Origin: Sulfurospirillum halorespirans DSM 13726
GTDB taxonomy: Bacteria; Campylobacterota; Campylobacteria; Campylobacterales; Sulfurospirillaceae
Reading direction: 5' to 3'
NCBI RefSeq assembly: GCF_001723605.1
Contig: NZ_CP017111.1
Location: 1,054,001-1,118,000 of the forward strand
DNA length: 64,000 nucleotides
The stretch's first letter is position 1; every line of letters starts with the position of its first letter. Made by a program: the position numbers and the translations under genes. Under the pieces are notes generated by a model, which was not told the DNA's origin, did not search any database, and worked only from the letters and a program-made list of their open reading frames with translations. Below, one piece after another: positions 37,176 through 45,733 of this stretch.

Positions 37176-38537
37176 TTACCCCTGCCAAAGATAGGCAAAA
37201 ACCAGCCCTTCAACCAGAAAGAGACTGCAAAAAAGTAGGTTCCATTTCAAAGAGACTTCCAACGGTGTTACATGTAAAAATTTGGCGGTCATCAGTGACA
37301 TGCCCGCAAACGGTGAGATGATAAAGGAGATAGCCGCCGATAGAAGCAAAATAAGCGCGATAGAAACGGAGGAGAGTGGAAGTGAAACGGAGAGTAAAAT
37401 CTTGCCAAACATCACTGCTAGCACCAAAGGATGGATGCCGCATAAAGCGATAAAGATAAATAAAAGAGGAATGACAAGGATGGAGAAAATGCCAAGGTGA
37501 TTGACGCTCTCTTGCAAAAGAGGTTGAATGTAGCTCAAAATACCACTATGATCGACCGCACCTGCAAACAGCCCCACCGCAATGAAAAAAACTGAAAAAT
37601 CGGTCGCTTGCATAATGCCACTCTCCCCGTAGTTTTTCAACACCGTTTTGAATTCTGGTTTTTTTCGGTAATAAGCGATCCAAATCGTTGAGACGATGAG
37701 TCCTGCGAGTAAAATTCGCCCTGTTCCTGTTGCAATCGAAAACCTTTCCAAAAATCCTATACCCACAATAAGGCTGATAATCACAAGGATAATATGCGCG
37801 GTCTGTTTGGGTGCGTTTTTAGCGATACTTGAAGAGGTAGACAGCATCTCAGACATCGTAACGATGGGTTTGTTCAGGCGTGTAAAGTGCTCTAAGGCAT
37901 ACGACGTCAACATCCCTATGAGACTCAAAAGAAGACCCGGCACAAACAGCTGTGACCACGAAACATGGGTCACTTGCATCACCAAAAGAATGATAATCGC
38001 CCCCGGCGCCCAAAAGAGGGCAAGGGTGTACCCTCGCATAATGGCGGTTGCAAAAAAGCGCTGGTACTGCGAGACGCTGTTTTTGAGCGCTTTGTTAAAG
38101 AGTGAAACCATCACAGGAACCGTTCCAAAGAGCAAAAAACTCGCAAAAAGATTGGTCACAATCATGGCAAAAAGGTAGAGCGAACTCTCTTTTTTAAAGA
38201 GCTTTTTGAGCCAATACTCAACGGTATCGCTGTAATGCCCAACTTCGATCGGAATGGAGAAAAGCTGCATCACCACGATGATCGCGATGATGTTGGTCAT
38301 GGAAGTGAGTGATTGCATCCCAATGGAAAAGGGAAGTTTATAGTAGATAAGTATGAGCGTACCCAACGTAAAAAAGAACAGAGTGATGGTGCGAAAACCA
38401 CTCTTTTGTATAAAAAGACCCACACCAAACAAAAGCGCTGTAAAAAACGTTAAAAGCTCCAAACTCACGGGCATAAAAAGCTGCGTTACATGTAAAAGTG
38501 TAATGACCAAAAGCGCCATTTTACAGATGTTGTTCAT
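37176..38537 (-). CDS. multi-pass inner membrane transporter, family uncertain
   Basis: The 453-residue, very hydrophobic protein has about 10-12 membrane segments and two similar halves. Half-ends such as FGTVPVMVSL and IISPFAGMSL resemble the discontinuous-helix signature regions of ion-transporter superfamily carriers (dicarboxylate, arsenite or Na+/H+ types), but I cannot name the substrate. Two palindrome copies (37268, 38486) are read as LHVT. It is transcribed away from the AT-rich gene at 38741 and ends about 130 nt past the start of the ATP-grasp gene on the same strand, so it is not clearly part of that operon. Confidence 0.72.
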   Translation of the reverse strand: MNNICKMALLVITLLHVTQLFMPVSLELLTFFTALLFGVGLFIQKSGFRTITLFFFTLGTLILIYYKLPFSIGMQSLTSMTNIIAIIVVMQLFSIPIEVGHYSDTVEYWLKKLFKKESSLYLFAMIVTNLFASFLLFGTVPVMVSLFNKALKNSVSQYQRFFATAIMRGYTLALFWAPGAIIILLVMQVTHVSWSQLFVPGLLLSLIGMLTSYALEHFTRLNKPIVTMSEMLSTSSSIAKNAPKQTAHIILVIISLIVGIGFLERFSIATGTGRILLAGLIVSTIWIAYYRKKPEFKTVLKNYGESGIMQATDFSVFFIAVGLFAGAVDHSGILSYIQPLLQESVNHLGIFSILVIPLLFIFIALCGIHPLVLAVMFGKILLSVSLPLSSVSIALILLLSAAISFIISPFAGMSLMTAKFLHVTPLEVSLKWNLLFCSLFLVEGLVFAYLWQG

Positions 38538-38607
38538 CTAAATTCCAAAATTAAAGTGTGCTATTGTAGCGAAAGGAAGGTTAGAAATATAAAAAGGTTT
38601 GGAAGGT

Positions 38608-38629
38608 AACTCTTTACATGTAAAGAGTT
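38608..38629. repeat. 22-nt perfect palindrome around TTACATGTAA
   Basis: The arms extend the core palindrome on both sides to a perfect 22-nt inverted repeat (arm AACTCTTTACA), followed by TTTTAG. It lies between two divergent genes, so if it forms a hairpin it is more likely an operator or dispersed genomic element than a needed terminator. Confidence 0.6.
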
Positions 38630-38740
38630 TTAGATGGAATTTAGCTAATATTTTATATTTGAAATAGGTGTTCTAGCGGGGAAAAGTTAAAAATTTAGCC
38701 CTATATCCTATAGAAAATAATCAAAAACTAAAGAGTTAAA

Positions 38741-39262
38741 ATGTTAAGTTATGTAGGAGCAAATCCATTTGAGTTATTTGAAAATTTGAATGATGATGTA
38801 GTAAAAAGCTTACAAATGTTAGAAGATGATAAAGAAAGTCAATTTTTAAGACGATGCTTTGTAAAGAGTGCTTTTTCTTATATTGAATCTATTCCGTATT
38901 ATTTAAAATATCATTTAAGAAGAAAATTGCATAAAGTATCCTATGAATTAAATGAAAAAGAAAGAACATTATTATATGAGGATAACGATTATAAAATAAC
39001 TCTCCTAGATAATTTTAAACAAACATTTAAATTAGCAAAAAAAATGTTGAATAAAGAAAAATTTGATTTAAAGACTTCAGGAAAAGAATTTAAATTATTA
39101 AGGGAATCAATTTATGTTAGAGACAGAATAACTCATCCAAAAAGATTTAGAGATATTCAAATATCTGATAAAGAAATATACTATATATTAACATCCGTCA
39201 ACTATATTGAACAAATTTTTTTAGATTTTCTAAGTTATAAAAATATAAATTTAAGTGATTAG
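38741..39262 (+). CDS. AT-rich hypothetical protein with HEPN-like RxxxxH motif
   Basis: The 173-residue, wholly helical, lysine-rich protein has base composition clearly lower in GC than its neighbours, with codons such as aaa, tta and ata dominating. Near the C-terminus it has YVRDRITHPKRFRDIQIS, in which Arg127 and His132 form the Rx4H pattern of HEPN-type ribonuclease or nucleotide-binding domains. HEPN proteins are common in toxin-antitoxin and phage-defence loci. No nucleotidyltransferase partner or other defence gene is adjacent, so this is a solitary candidate. Low GC and isolation suggest horizontal transfer. I do not recognise a named family. Confidence 0.7.
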   Translation: MLSYVGANPFELFENLNDDVVKSLQMLEDDKESQFLRRCFVKSAFSYIESIPYYLKYHLRRKLHKVSYELNEKERTLLYEDNDYKITLLDNFKQTFKLAKKMLNKEKFDLKTSGKEFKLLRESIYVRDRITHPKRFRDIQISDKEIYYILTSVNYIEQIFLDFLSYKNINLSD

Positions 39263-39447
39263 AATTAAATTCTTAACCTTTACATGTAAAGCCAAAAAAT
39301 GAAGTAATTGCATCAAAAAATAGTCTATACATTTTAATTTCAACCTATTTTAACTATGATTCTACCCATAGAACGCAAAAAGGATTTCCCACGATCTCGA
39401 AGGAAGAACAAACCAGAATCACCACTGTTGTTGTCAGAGTTGCGGCG

Positions 39448-40158
39448 ATGCTTCTTGAGTACGGTGCTGAGAGCCGTTTGATAGAGCAACTTTCCTCTCG
39501 TTTGGGCATTGCGCTTGGGTGTACGTCCATTGAGATTTCGCTGATTCCCTCTGCTATTGTTTTGACCACACTCATTGGCGACTCTTCGGTTACGACGACG
39601 AGACGCGCACATGAACAGCCGATCAATATGTCCATTGTGCATCAAATTGTCGCTATTTGCATTGCGGCGGAGCAAAATCCTCGTAACATTATGATGGTTG
39701 AGCGCTCCCTTGCCAACATCCACGCCAATCCTTATCCTGCATGGTTGATTGTGCCCATTATCGGGCTTTCATGTGCGGCGTTTAGCCATTTACAAGGGGC
39801 GGACTGGCCGGGATTTTGGATCACATTTTTGGCGGCATCGGTGGGCATGATGGTGCGAAGAGAACTCTCCTCTCGCAAGTACTCTTTACTGATCGTGTTT
39901 GCCTTTACCGCGTTTGTCTGCACCCTGATCGGCAGTCTTGCTTTTTACCATGATCTTAGCAGCACGGGGCGCATTGTGCTCTCCTCCAGTGTCTTACTCC
40001 TTGTCCCAGGATTTCCTTATATCAACTCCATGCTGGACGCATTTAAGGGCTACATCAGTATGGGTTGGGGGCGCTGGACGCAAGCGACGCTTTTGACACT
40101 GATGTCTTCCCTTGGTATTATGCTCGCCATGGGGCTTTTGGACATAAAAGGATGGTAA
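39448..40158 (+). CDS. yjjP: YjjP-like ThrE-family exporter subunit, apparently frameshifted at the N-terminus
   Basis: The 236-residue open part (MLLEYGAESRLIEQLSSRLG onwards) matches the DUF1212 half of ThrE-type exporters and resembles E. coli YjjP (AIVLTT, GLSCA, LLVPGFP, DAFKGY, ending GW). YjjPB exports succinate in E. coli. Codons upstream of the ATG in the same frame encode EEQTRITTVVVRVAAM, the expected family N-terminus, but contain no start codon. A start exists in the other frame at 39356 (MILPIERKKDFP). One missing base, probably in the A5 run at 39377-39381, or a -1 slip at T-TTC-CCA (39385-39391), would join them into about 267 residues. The yjjB gene overlaps its stop. Confidence 0.85.
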   Translation: MLLEYGAESRLIEQLSSRLGIALGCTSIEISLIPSAIVLTTLIGDSSVTTTRRAHEQPINMSIVHQIVAICIAAEQNPRNIMMVERSLANIHANPYPAWLIVPIIGLSCAAFSHLQGADWPGFWITFLAASVGMMVRRELSSRKYSLLIVFAFTAFVCTLIGSLAFYHDLSSTGRIVLSSSVLLLVPGFPYINSMLDAFKGYISMGWGRWTQATLLTLMSSLGIMLAMGLLDIKGW

Positions 40159-40625
40159 TGATGGAATGGGTGAGTCTTTTATTGGACGCTTTGTGGGCGG
40201 CGATTCCTGCTGTGGGATTTGGAATGATTTTCAATGTCCCGCGCTCTGCGCTGCCATTGTGTGCTTTGGGAGGTGCGCTGACGTATGGTCTTCGAGAAGT
40301 CTTGTTGCACCACCATTTTTCCATCGAACTCTCAACGTTTATCGCCGCGACAGCCATTGGCATTATCGGTGTATTTTGGTCACGCCGTTATGTGATGCCC
40401 AGACCCGTTTACACGGTTCCCTCCATCATTCCGATGATCCCTGGAACGTACGCATATGAGATGATGATAAGCCTTGTGAGCATGAACACGGATGGCGTCA
40501 CCGATGCGCTGCTTTCAAGTTTCATCGAAAATGGACTGCACGCAGTCAGCATTTTATTTGCGATTGCCTTTGGTTTGGTGTTGCCTTCGATGTATTATAC
40601 TAAGCGTAAGCAGCCGATTATTTAG
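40158..40625 (+). CDS. yjjB: YjjB-like ThrE-family exporter subunit
   Basis: The 155-residue membrane protein corresponds to the DUF3815 half of ThrE exporters and to E. coli YjjB (AIPAVGFGMIFNVPRSAL, VIPMIPGTYAYEMM-type blocks, about four to five membrane segments). It works with YjjP as a split organic-acid exporter. The ATG at 40158 shares its A with the TAA of yjjP (TAATG), hence translational coupling; a second ATG follows at 40161. A longer upstream frame exists but only shadows yjjP. A palindrome copy lies 12 nt after the stop. Confidence 0.9.
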   Translation: MMEWVSLLLDALWAAIPAVGFGMIFNVPRSALPLCALGGALTYGLREVLLHHHFSIELSTFIAATAIGIIGVFWSRRYVMPRPVYTVPSIIPMIPGTYAYEMMISLVSMNTDGVTDALLSSFIENGLHAVSILFAIAFGLVLPSMYYTKRKQPII

Positions 40626-40715
40626 GGGTTTGGTGTTTACATGTAAAAGCTAAAAAACGAGATAAACGCAGTCTATTCTGTCACGATAAATCCCCCTTTT
40701 TTGCCTCTGTGTTTA

Positions 40716-40724
40716 TGTTATAAT
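40716..40724 (+). promoter_or_regulatory. extended -10 upstream of bacteriohemerythrin
   Basis: TGT-TATAAT (40716-40724) lies about 25 nt before the start codon at 40749. No -35 box is obvious. AAAGGA at 40737-40742 is the ribosome-binding site. Confidence 0.5.
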
Positions 40725-40748
40725 TTACAAAACTTCAAAGGAATGGCA

Positions 40749-41207
40749 ATGTCGTATTGGAAATGGGAGCCTGCTTTTTCGGTAGGAATCGCTGTGATTG
40801 ACGATCAGCATAAACGCATCATTGCATATATTAATGAACTCGGTACGATTTCAATCTATCACGATAAAGAAAAGGTGCGTACGGTGCTTTTAGCATTGAT
40901 GGATTATACGGTGTCTCATCTTGCCTTTGAAGAGCGTTTGATGGAAGAAGCGGGGTATCCTAAACTGGAAGCCCATAAGCAGATTCATCTCTCTTTTATT
41001 GAGCGCATTCATTTCTTTCAAGAACGCTATGAGAACGGTGAAGATATTTCAAAACAGCTGATGACGGAACTTCAAATGTGGCTTATCAATCATATTCAAA
41101 ACGACGATACAGACTATAAAGAGGTCGTTCAAGCGATGCTTCACAAAAAAGAAGGTCAAATGAACGATGGATGGCTCACAACGTTGATCGATAAATTTTT
41201 TAAATAA
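40749..41207 (+). CDS. bacteriohemerythrin
   Basis: The 152-residue single-domain hemerythrin begins MSYWKWEPAFSVGIAVIDDQHKRI. The di-iron ligands are visible: His in DDQHKR, His and Glu in SHLAFEERL, His in LEAHKQIHLSF, and His/Asp in INHIQNDDTDY. Such proteins bind oxygen reversibly and serve oxygen storage, sensing or delivery in microaerobic bacteria. ATG at 40749 is chosen over 40743 because of the 6-nt spacing from AAAGGA and the conserved WxP start. Monocistronic, with a hairpin terminator after it. Confidence 0.93.
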   Translation: MSYWKWEPAFSVGIAVIDDQHKRIIAYINELGTISIYHDKEKVRTVLLALMDYTVSHLAFEERLMEEAGYPKLEAHKQIHLSFIERIHFFQERYENGEDISKQLMTELQMWLINHIQNDDTDYKEVVQAMLHKKEGQMNDGWLTTLIDKFFK

Positions 41208-41235
41208 CCACACGTTTAATGTTTACATGTAAGAA

Positions 41236-41264
41236 AAAACGCTCCTCGTTTTGAAGAGCGTTTT
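41236..41264. terminator. bidirectional intrinsic terminator
   Basis: AAAACGCTC (41236-41244) pairs with GAGCGTTTT (41256-41264), with T-rich sequence on one side and A-rich on the other. It separates the convergent hemerythrin and P-type ATPase genes and should serve both. Confidence 0.75.
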
Positions 41265-41270
41265 GTGTGT

Positions 41271-43256
41271 TTATTTATGCGTTAAAACACGAGTAGCGTT
41301 GAGGACAGCAATGAGTGCAACGCCCACATCGCCAAAGACGGCTTCCCACATCGTGGCAATTCCCATCGCTCCCATGATCAAAATAATCCCTTTAACACCC
41401 AGTGCAAAGATGATATTTTGCCAGACGATGGCGTGGGTTTTATGGGCGATTTTAAGCGCGGTGGCGACTTTACTGATCTCGTCGGTCATGATGACAATGT
41501 CAGCCGCTTCAATCGCCGCGTCTGAGCCAACCCCGCCCATCGCGATGCCGATGTCTGCGCGTGCGAGTACGGGTGCATCGTTGATGCCATCTCCCACAAA
41601 GACGGTTTTGCCTTTGCCACTTTTGCGCGCCATGATCTCTTCAAGCTTTTCGACTTTTTGATGCGGTAAAAGTTCCGCCTCAACGTGGGTGATGCCTAGC
41701 TCAAGAGCGACCTTTTCAGCGGTTGCTTTAGTGTCCCCTGTGAGCATCACGATGTCTTTGATACCCAGCGCATGGAGTGCTAAAATGGCTTGTTTGCTAT
41801 CCACTTTTGGTGTATCGGCGATGATGAGGTAGCCTGCTAAGACGCCCTCCACCACGACATAAACGACGGTGTCGGGCGTGTCGAGTCGCTCATGAGTGAT
41901 GGTATGCTCAAGGAGGAGTTTATCGTTGCCTGCCAGAACGGTTTTGCCTTCAATGGTCGCTTTGACACCATAGCCTGCAAGCTCTTCATAGTTGCTCACA
42001 ACCGCTTCCAACGGCTCTATGTACGCGCGTTTGATGGAGAGTGCGATGGGATGGCTTGAGTGCATCTCAGCTAGTGCGGCAAGGCGCAAGACATCCACTT
42101 CACTGTAACCGTGTAGCGCGGTGATAGATGTCACACTGAAAAATCCTTTGGTAAGCGTACCTGTCTTGTCCAAAACAACCGTATCAACACTATTAAGCGC
42201 TTCAAGGAAGTTGCCACCTTTGACCAAAATGCCGTTTTTAGACGCACCACCGATGCCTCCAAAAAAGCTCAGCGGAATGGAAACGACCAGTGCGCACGGG
42301 CATGAGACAACAAGGAAAACTAAGGATCGTCTAAACCAGTCGCTTAAAAGCGCGTCTTGCATCAAAAGCGGTGGCACAAATGCGAGTAGGGCGGCGGAGA
42401 TGACGACAATGGGCGTATAGTATTTGGCAAATGTGGTGATAAATTGCTCTGTTTTGGCTTTTTTAGCGCCTGCATTTTGCACAAGGTCTAAGATTTTCGA
42501 GACGGTAGATTCAGAAAAAAGTTTAGTCGTTTCGATGATAATCACACCCGTTTTATTGATGGTTCCAGAGAGCACATCGTGTCCTACCGCAACCTCTTTT
42601 GGCAACGATTCGCCCGTAAGTGCAGAAGTATCGAGTGTTGAGCGTCCTTCGATGATGATGCCATCCAATGGGATTTTCTCCCCCGGTCTGACGATAATGC
42701 GACTGCCCAGTGTAACATCACTTGGGTTTACTTTTTGCTCGCCAATTTCACTTTGCAGGTTCGCAAAATCGGGTCGGATGTCCATCAGTTTCGTGATGGA
42801 TTTGCGAGAGCGATCTACGGCTAAGTCTTGGAAAAATTCACCGATGCGGAAGAAAAGCATTACCGCAACGCCCTCAGGATACTCGCCGATGCTAAACGCT
42901 CCGACGGTGGCAAGTCCCATCAAAAAGTTTTCATCGAAAACATGCCCTTTGAAAAGGTTGGTGACCGCCATGTAGAGAATTTCTCCACCGACGAGGAAAA
43001 AGCTGATCAGATAGGTCCAAAACATGAGAGGATTGCTCTCATCCATCACAATAGCGGAGACGAAGAGCACCGCGCCGATGCAAAAGGTGAAGAAATGCCA
43101 CGATTTGAACATCTCCATCGCGCTAGAATCGCCTAAACCGTGATGGTGTTCATGTTCGTGGTGCGCGTGGGCATCTGGCACAATGGGTTGGCATCTACTG
43201 CAACAACTTCCCGTTGTCGCGTCGCATGTTTGGGGTGCGGTCTCATGAAATTGCAT
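41271..43256 (-). CDS. heavy-metal translocating P-type ATPase (Zn/Cd/Pb type)
   Basis: The 661-residue P1B-type ATPase has an N-terminal Cys/His-rich tail (CDATTGSCCSRC, then HAHHEHEHHHG), eight membrane segments, the CPC metal site in SCPCALV (about residue 320), the phosphorylation motif DKTGTLTKG (about 362) and the hinge GDGINDAP. It lacks a ferredoxin-like metal-binding domain; the Cys/His tail probably replaces it. The neighbouring CadC-like repressor points to Zn, Cd or Pb export. The ATG at 43256 (AGGA 8 nt upstream) is preferred over TTG at 43262. It overlaps the repressor gene by about 14 nt. Confidence 0.93.
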   Translation of the reverse strand: MQFHETAPQTCDATTGSCCSRCQPIVPDAHAHHEHEHHHGLGDSSAMEMFKSWHFFTFCIGAVLFVSAIVMDESNPLMFWTYLISFFLVGGEILYMAVTNLFKGHVFDENFLMGLATVGAFSIGEYPEGVAVMLFFRIGEFFQDLAVDRSRKSITKLMDIRPDFANLQSEIGEQKVNPSDVTLGSRIIVRPGEKIPLDGIIIEGRSTLDTSALTGESLPKEVAVGHDVLSGTINKTGVIIIETTKLFSESTVSKILDLVQNAGAKKAKTEQFITTFAKYYTPIVVISAALLAFVPPLLMQDALLSDWFRRSLVFLVVSCPCALVVSIPLSFFGGIGGASKNGILVKGGNFLEALNSVDTVVLDKTGTLTKGFFSVTSITALHGYSEVDVLRLAALAEMHSSHPIALSIKRAYIEPLEAVVSNYEELAGYGVKATIEGKTVLAGNDKLLLEHTITHERLDTPDTVVYVVVEGVLAGYLIIADTPKVDSKQAILALHALGIKDIVMLTGDTKATAEKVALELGITHVEAELLPHQKVEKLEEIMARKSGKGKTVFVGDGINDAPVLARADIGIAMGGVGSDAAIEAADIVIMTDEISKVATALKIAHKTHAIVWQNIIFALGVKGIILIMGAMGIATMWEAVFGDVGVALIAVLNATRVLTHK

Positions 43257-43620
43257 ACTCAAATCCTCGTGGTTCTAAAATGTGTTCTAAGCCTTGGTTA
43301 AAAATAGTTTTAATGTGTTCGTCATCGAGTGAATAAAAGACGACTTTTCCCTCTTTGCGATGCTTGACAAGCCTCGCTTGACGCAAAACACGAAGCTGGT
43401 GAGAGATGGCGGATTGGGTCATGTGTAGGAGTTCTGCGATGTCGCAAACACACATCTCTGCTTCAAAAAGCGCTGAGATGATCTTCACGCGCGTCGTGTC
43501 GCCAAAGACTTTAAAGAGTTCGGCAAGGTCGTAAAGCTTCTCCTCTTGAGGCATCTTTTTTCTGACCATTTCGATGACATTTTCATGCACAATGTCGCAA
43601 CTGCAAAATTCATCGCTCAT
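43243..43620 (-). CDS. ArsR/SmtB-family metal-responsive repressor, CadC-like
   Basis: The 125-residue winged-helix repressor carries CVC at residues 57-59 (EMCVCDIAELL) and an N-terminal CSC at residues 6-8, the two sites that form the Cd/Pb pocket in CadC. The recognition helix reads MTQSAISHQLRVLRQARLV. It should release DNA on binding Cd, Pb or Zn and so induce the ATPase gene it overlaps. Start 43620 is chosen because GGAGG precedes it; a longer frame to 43671 would run through the ribosome-binding site. Confidence 0.92.
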   Translation of the reverse strand: MSDEFCSCDIVHENVIEMVRKKMPQEEKLYDLAELFKVFGDTTRVKIISALFEAEMCVCDIAELLHMTQSAISHQLRVLRQARLVKHRKEGKVVFYSLDDEHIKTIFNQGLEHILEPRGFEYAIS

Positions 43621-43653
43621 CGGTTCCTCCTCTAAAATGATGTACAAATGCTC

Positions 43654-43673
43654 ATATGAACAATTGCTCATAT
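43654..43673 (-). promoter_or_regulatory. operator for the ArsR-type repressor
   Basis: ATATGA-a-CAATTG-c-TCATAT is an inverted repeat with a palindromic centre, 34 nt before the repressor start codon. The form resembles the 12-2-12 operators of SmtB/CadC proteins. TGCTCATAT also occurs as a direct repeat (43649 and 43665). Confidence 0.65.
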
Positions 43674-43858
43674 ATTAAAACAACTCAAATTAGAGAAAGC
43701 TTAAAATGATAGGCAAACTCAAAAAGTTTTTACATGTAAAGAAAAGGGGAGAGGGCACAAGCTAAAATAAAAGCCCCTAATTTCTTTTTTAACCTAATAT
43801 ATGTTATGTTTTTACTTAAATTAAATAATAATTTAGATTGATAAATAAAGAGGCTTAT

Positions 43859-44200
43859 ATGGCTAGAGGATTTCTTGGTACTATTATCAAAGTATCTAAA
43901 GCAATAGATGCAGCTAATAAAAGAGCTGCAAGAGAAGCACAAAAACGACATAATCAAGCATTACGAATACAAAAAGCTACTGAAAGAGAGTATTTTTCTG
44001 AACTTAAAAAGCAACAACAAGAGAACGACAGACGATTTAAAGAAGAGCAACTATTAGAAAAAAAACTTAGTAAAGCTGAAGAAGTACGCCGAAAAGAACA
44101 ATTCAATAATCATATACAAAAATCAAAAGAAAATTATAATAATAGATGCGATACCCGCCAATCACTTCGTGAATCCTACATTAGAAAAATACTCAAATAA
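43859..44200 (+). CDS. small basic coiled-coil protein, AT-rich cassette
   Basis: The product, about 113 residues, starts at the ATG at 43859 (AAAGAGG upstream) as MARGFLGTIIKVSKAIDAANKRAAREAQK. It is almost entirely a charged, Gln/Lys/Glu-rich helix from about residue 12, likely a coiled coil. I do not recognise a family. It lies 8 nt before a gene with a GIY-YIG domain and shares its low GC content, so the two probably form one transferred unit and may act together. Confidence 0.72.
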   Translation: MARGFLGTIIKVSKAIDAANKRAAREAQKRHNQALRIQKATEREYFSELKKQQQENDRRFKEEQLLEKKLSKAEEVRRKEQFNNHIQKSKENYNNRCDTRQSLRESYIRKILK

Positions 44201-44208
44201 GGTTTTCA

Positions 44209-45675
44209 ATGACACCAGAATTATTTATATTCCTAGCAGTAGTTATTTTTGGACTCTATCTTATGTATACAAGACACAAAGAGCGTTTAGAGAGAACAAA
44301 GAACAATGTTAATTCTTTAGATGAGCTCAGAGATCAAATAAAGATTGCAAAAGATGACTTCAACAATTTAAAAGCTTCAATACAACAAAAAAGAGATGAA
44401 AAACTGGACATAGAAAATATTTTATTATCTATTGAAGGGAAAATAAAGATTGCTAAGGAAGAGTTCGATGCTTTAGATTCTAAAACAAAAGAGCTTCAAA
44501 AAATACAAAAAGAAGCAGATAAAACAGTTGCTTTACTTGAAAAAGCAAAATTTGAAATTCCAGAAAAACAGCTTCAAATAGATGAGTTATCTAGCGAATT
44601 GCATGATCTTCAAAGTAAATTAGATTTGTATTCAAGAGTGGATGAGTTCGTAGAATTTGGACATTTTAAGATGCCTGCTTATTTATACGAAACATCATAT
44701 CGATTTGCAGAAGAGATAAAAATTGTGAGAGATCAACAGAAAAAAATACTTGATAATGGTGATGCTATTACATGCCCAGCAAAAAATATTGTTACAACTT
44801 ATAGTAGTCTAAGTGATAGCATACTCAAAAATGCTTCTAAACTCATGCTACGCATCTTTAATATAGAGTGTGATTTTCTTATTGGAAATGTAACTCCTGC
44901 AAGTTATACTAGAACACTTGAACGTATAGAAAAATTAGCGAATGATATTGAAAGGCTATCGTTGACTTTAGAATGTGGTTTCAATATAAATTATATAAAA
45001 CTAAAATTTGATGAATGTACTTTGCAATATCAATATAAACTCAAAAAACAAGAAGAGCAAGAAGAACAAAAAGCCATTAAAGAGCAAATGAGAGAAGAGC
45101 AAAAAGCAATACAAGAATATGAAAGAGCTATAAGAGACGCGGAAAAAGAAGAAAAACTTTATGAGAATTTATTAGAAAAAGCTAAATTAGAATTGGCAAA
45201 AGCTTCAGAAAGTGAAAAAGCCATTATGAGTGCAAGAGTTGCTCAGCTAGAGGCAGATTTAGCAGAAGCACTTGCAAAAAGTGAACGTGCAAAAAGCATG
45301 GCAGAACAAACTAGAAAAGGTTATATCTACGTGATAAGCAATATTGGCTCTTTTGGAGAAGATGTTTACAAAATAGGTATGACTAGACGGCTAGATCCAA
45401 TGGATCGTGTCAGAGAACTTGGTGATGCTTCTGTACCGTTTCCATTTGATGTTCATGCTATGATATATTATGAAGATGCGCCAAAATTAGAAAATCAACT
45501 GCACAAAGAGTTTAATAATAACCGTGTAAATGCTGTAAATTTACGCAAAGAGTTTTTTAGAGTAGAGCTTGATAAAGTAAGAAATACAGTAGAAAAATTA
45601 ACTAATAATGAAGCTGATTTTAAAATGACAGTTTTGGCTGAACAATATAATGAAACATTGAGACTGCTTAGCTAA
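44209..45675 (+). CDS. DUF4041/T5orf172-type protein: membrane-anchored coiled coil with C-terminal GIY-YIG domain
   Basis: The 488-residue protein has an N-terminal membrane segment (about 5-20), a long coiled coil (about 25-150), a helical middle region resembling DUF4041 (about 150-280), a second Glu/Lys-rich coiled coil (about 280-365) and a C-terminal T5orf172/MUG113-type GIY-YIG nuclease-like domain (about 370-455: GYIYVISNIG, VYKIGMTRRLDP, DRVRELG, ENQLHKEF). Proteins of this design are found on phages and mobile elements and near restriction genes. The AT-rich codon use of this gene and the one before it suggests acquisition. A role in defence against foreign DNA is an inference. Confidence 0.85.
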   Translation: MTPELFIFLAVVIFGLYLMYTRHKERLERTKNNVNSLDELRDQIKIAKDDFNNLKASIQQKRDEKLDIENILLSIEGKIKIAKEEFDALDSKTKELQKIQKEADKTVALLEKAKFEIPEKQLQIDELSSELHDLQSKLDLYSRVDEFVEFGHFKMPAYLYETSYRFAEEIKIVRDQQKKILDNGDAITCPAKNIVTTYSSLSDSILKNASKLMLRIFNIECDFLIGNVTPASYTRTLERIEKLANDIERLSLTLECGFNINYIKLKFDECTLQYQYKLKKQEEQEEQKAIKEQMREEQKAIQEYERAIRDAEKEEKLYENLLEKAKLELAKASESEKAIMSARVAQLEADLAEALAKSERAKSMAEQTRKGYIYVISNIGSFGEDVYKIGMTRRLDPMDRVRELGDASVPFPFDVHAMIYYEDAPKLENQLHKEFNNNRVNAVNLRKEFFRVELDKVRNTVEKLTNNEADFKMTVLAEQYNETLRLLS

Positions 45676-45733
45676 GAAGAGATAATTTACTTCAAAGAAG
45701 TCTTTAGAAGGTAGTAAAGTAGTAAAAGTGACG

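Noticed and set aside
40065-40157. Longer start for yjjB inside yjjP
   Set aside because: The upstream part has no similarity to YjjB and no ribosome-binding site; the TAATG overlap gives the expected length.
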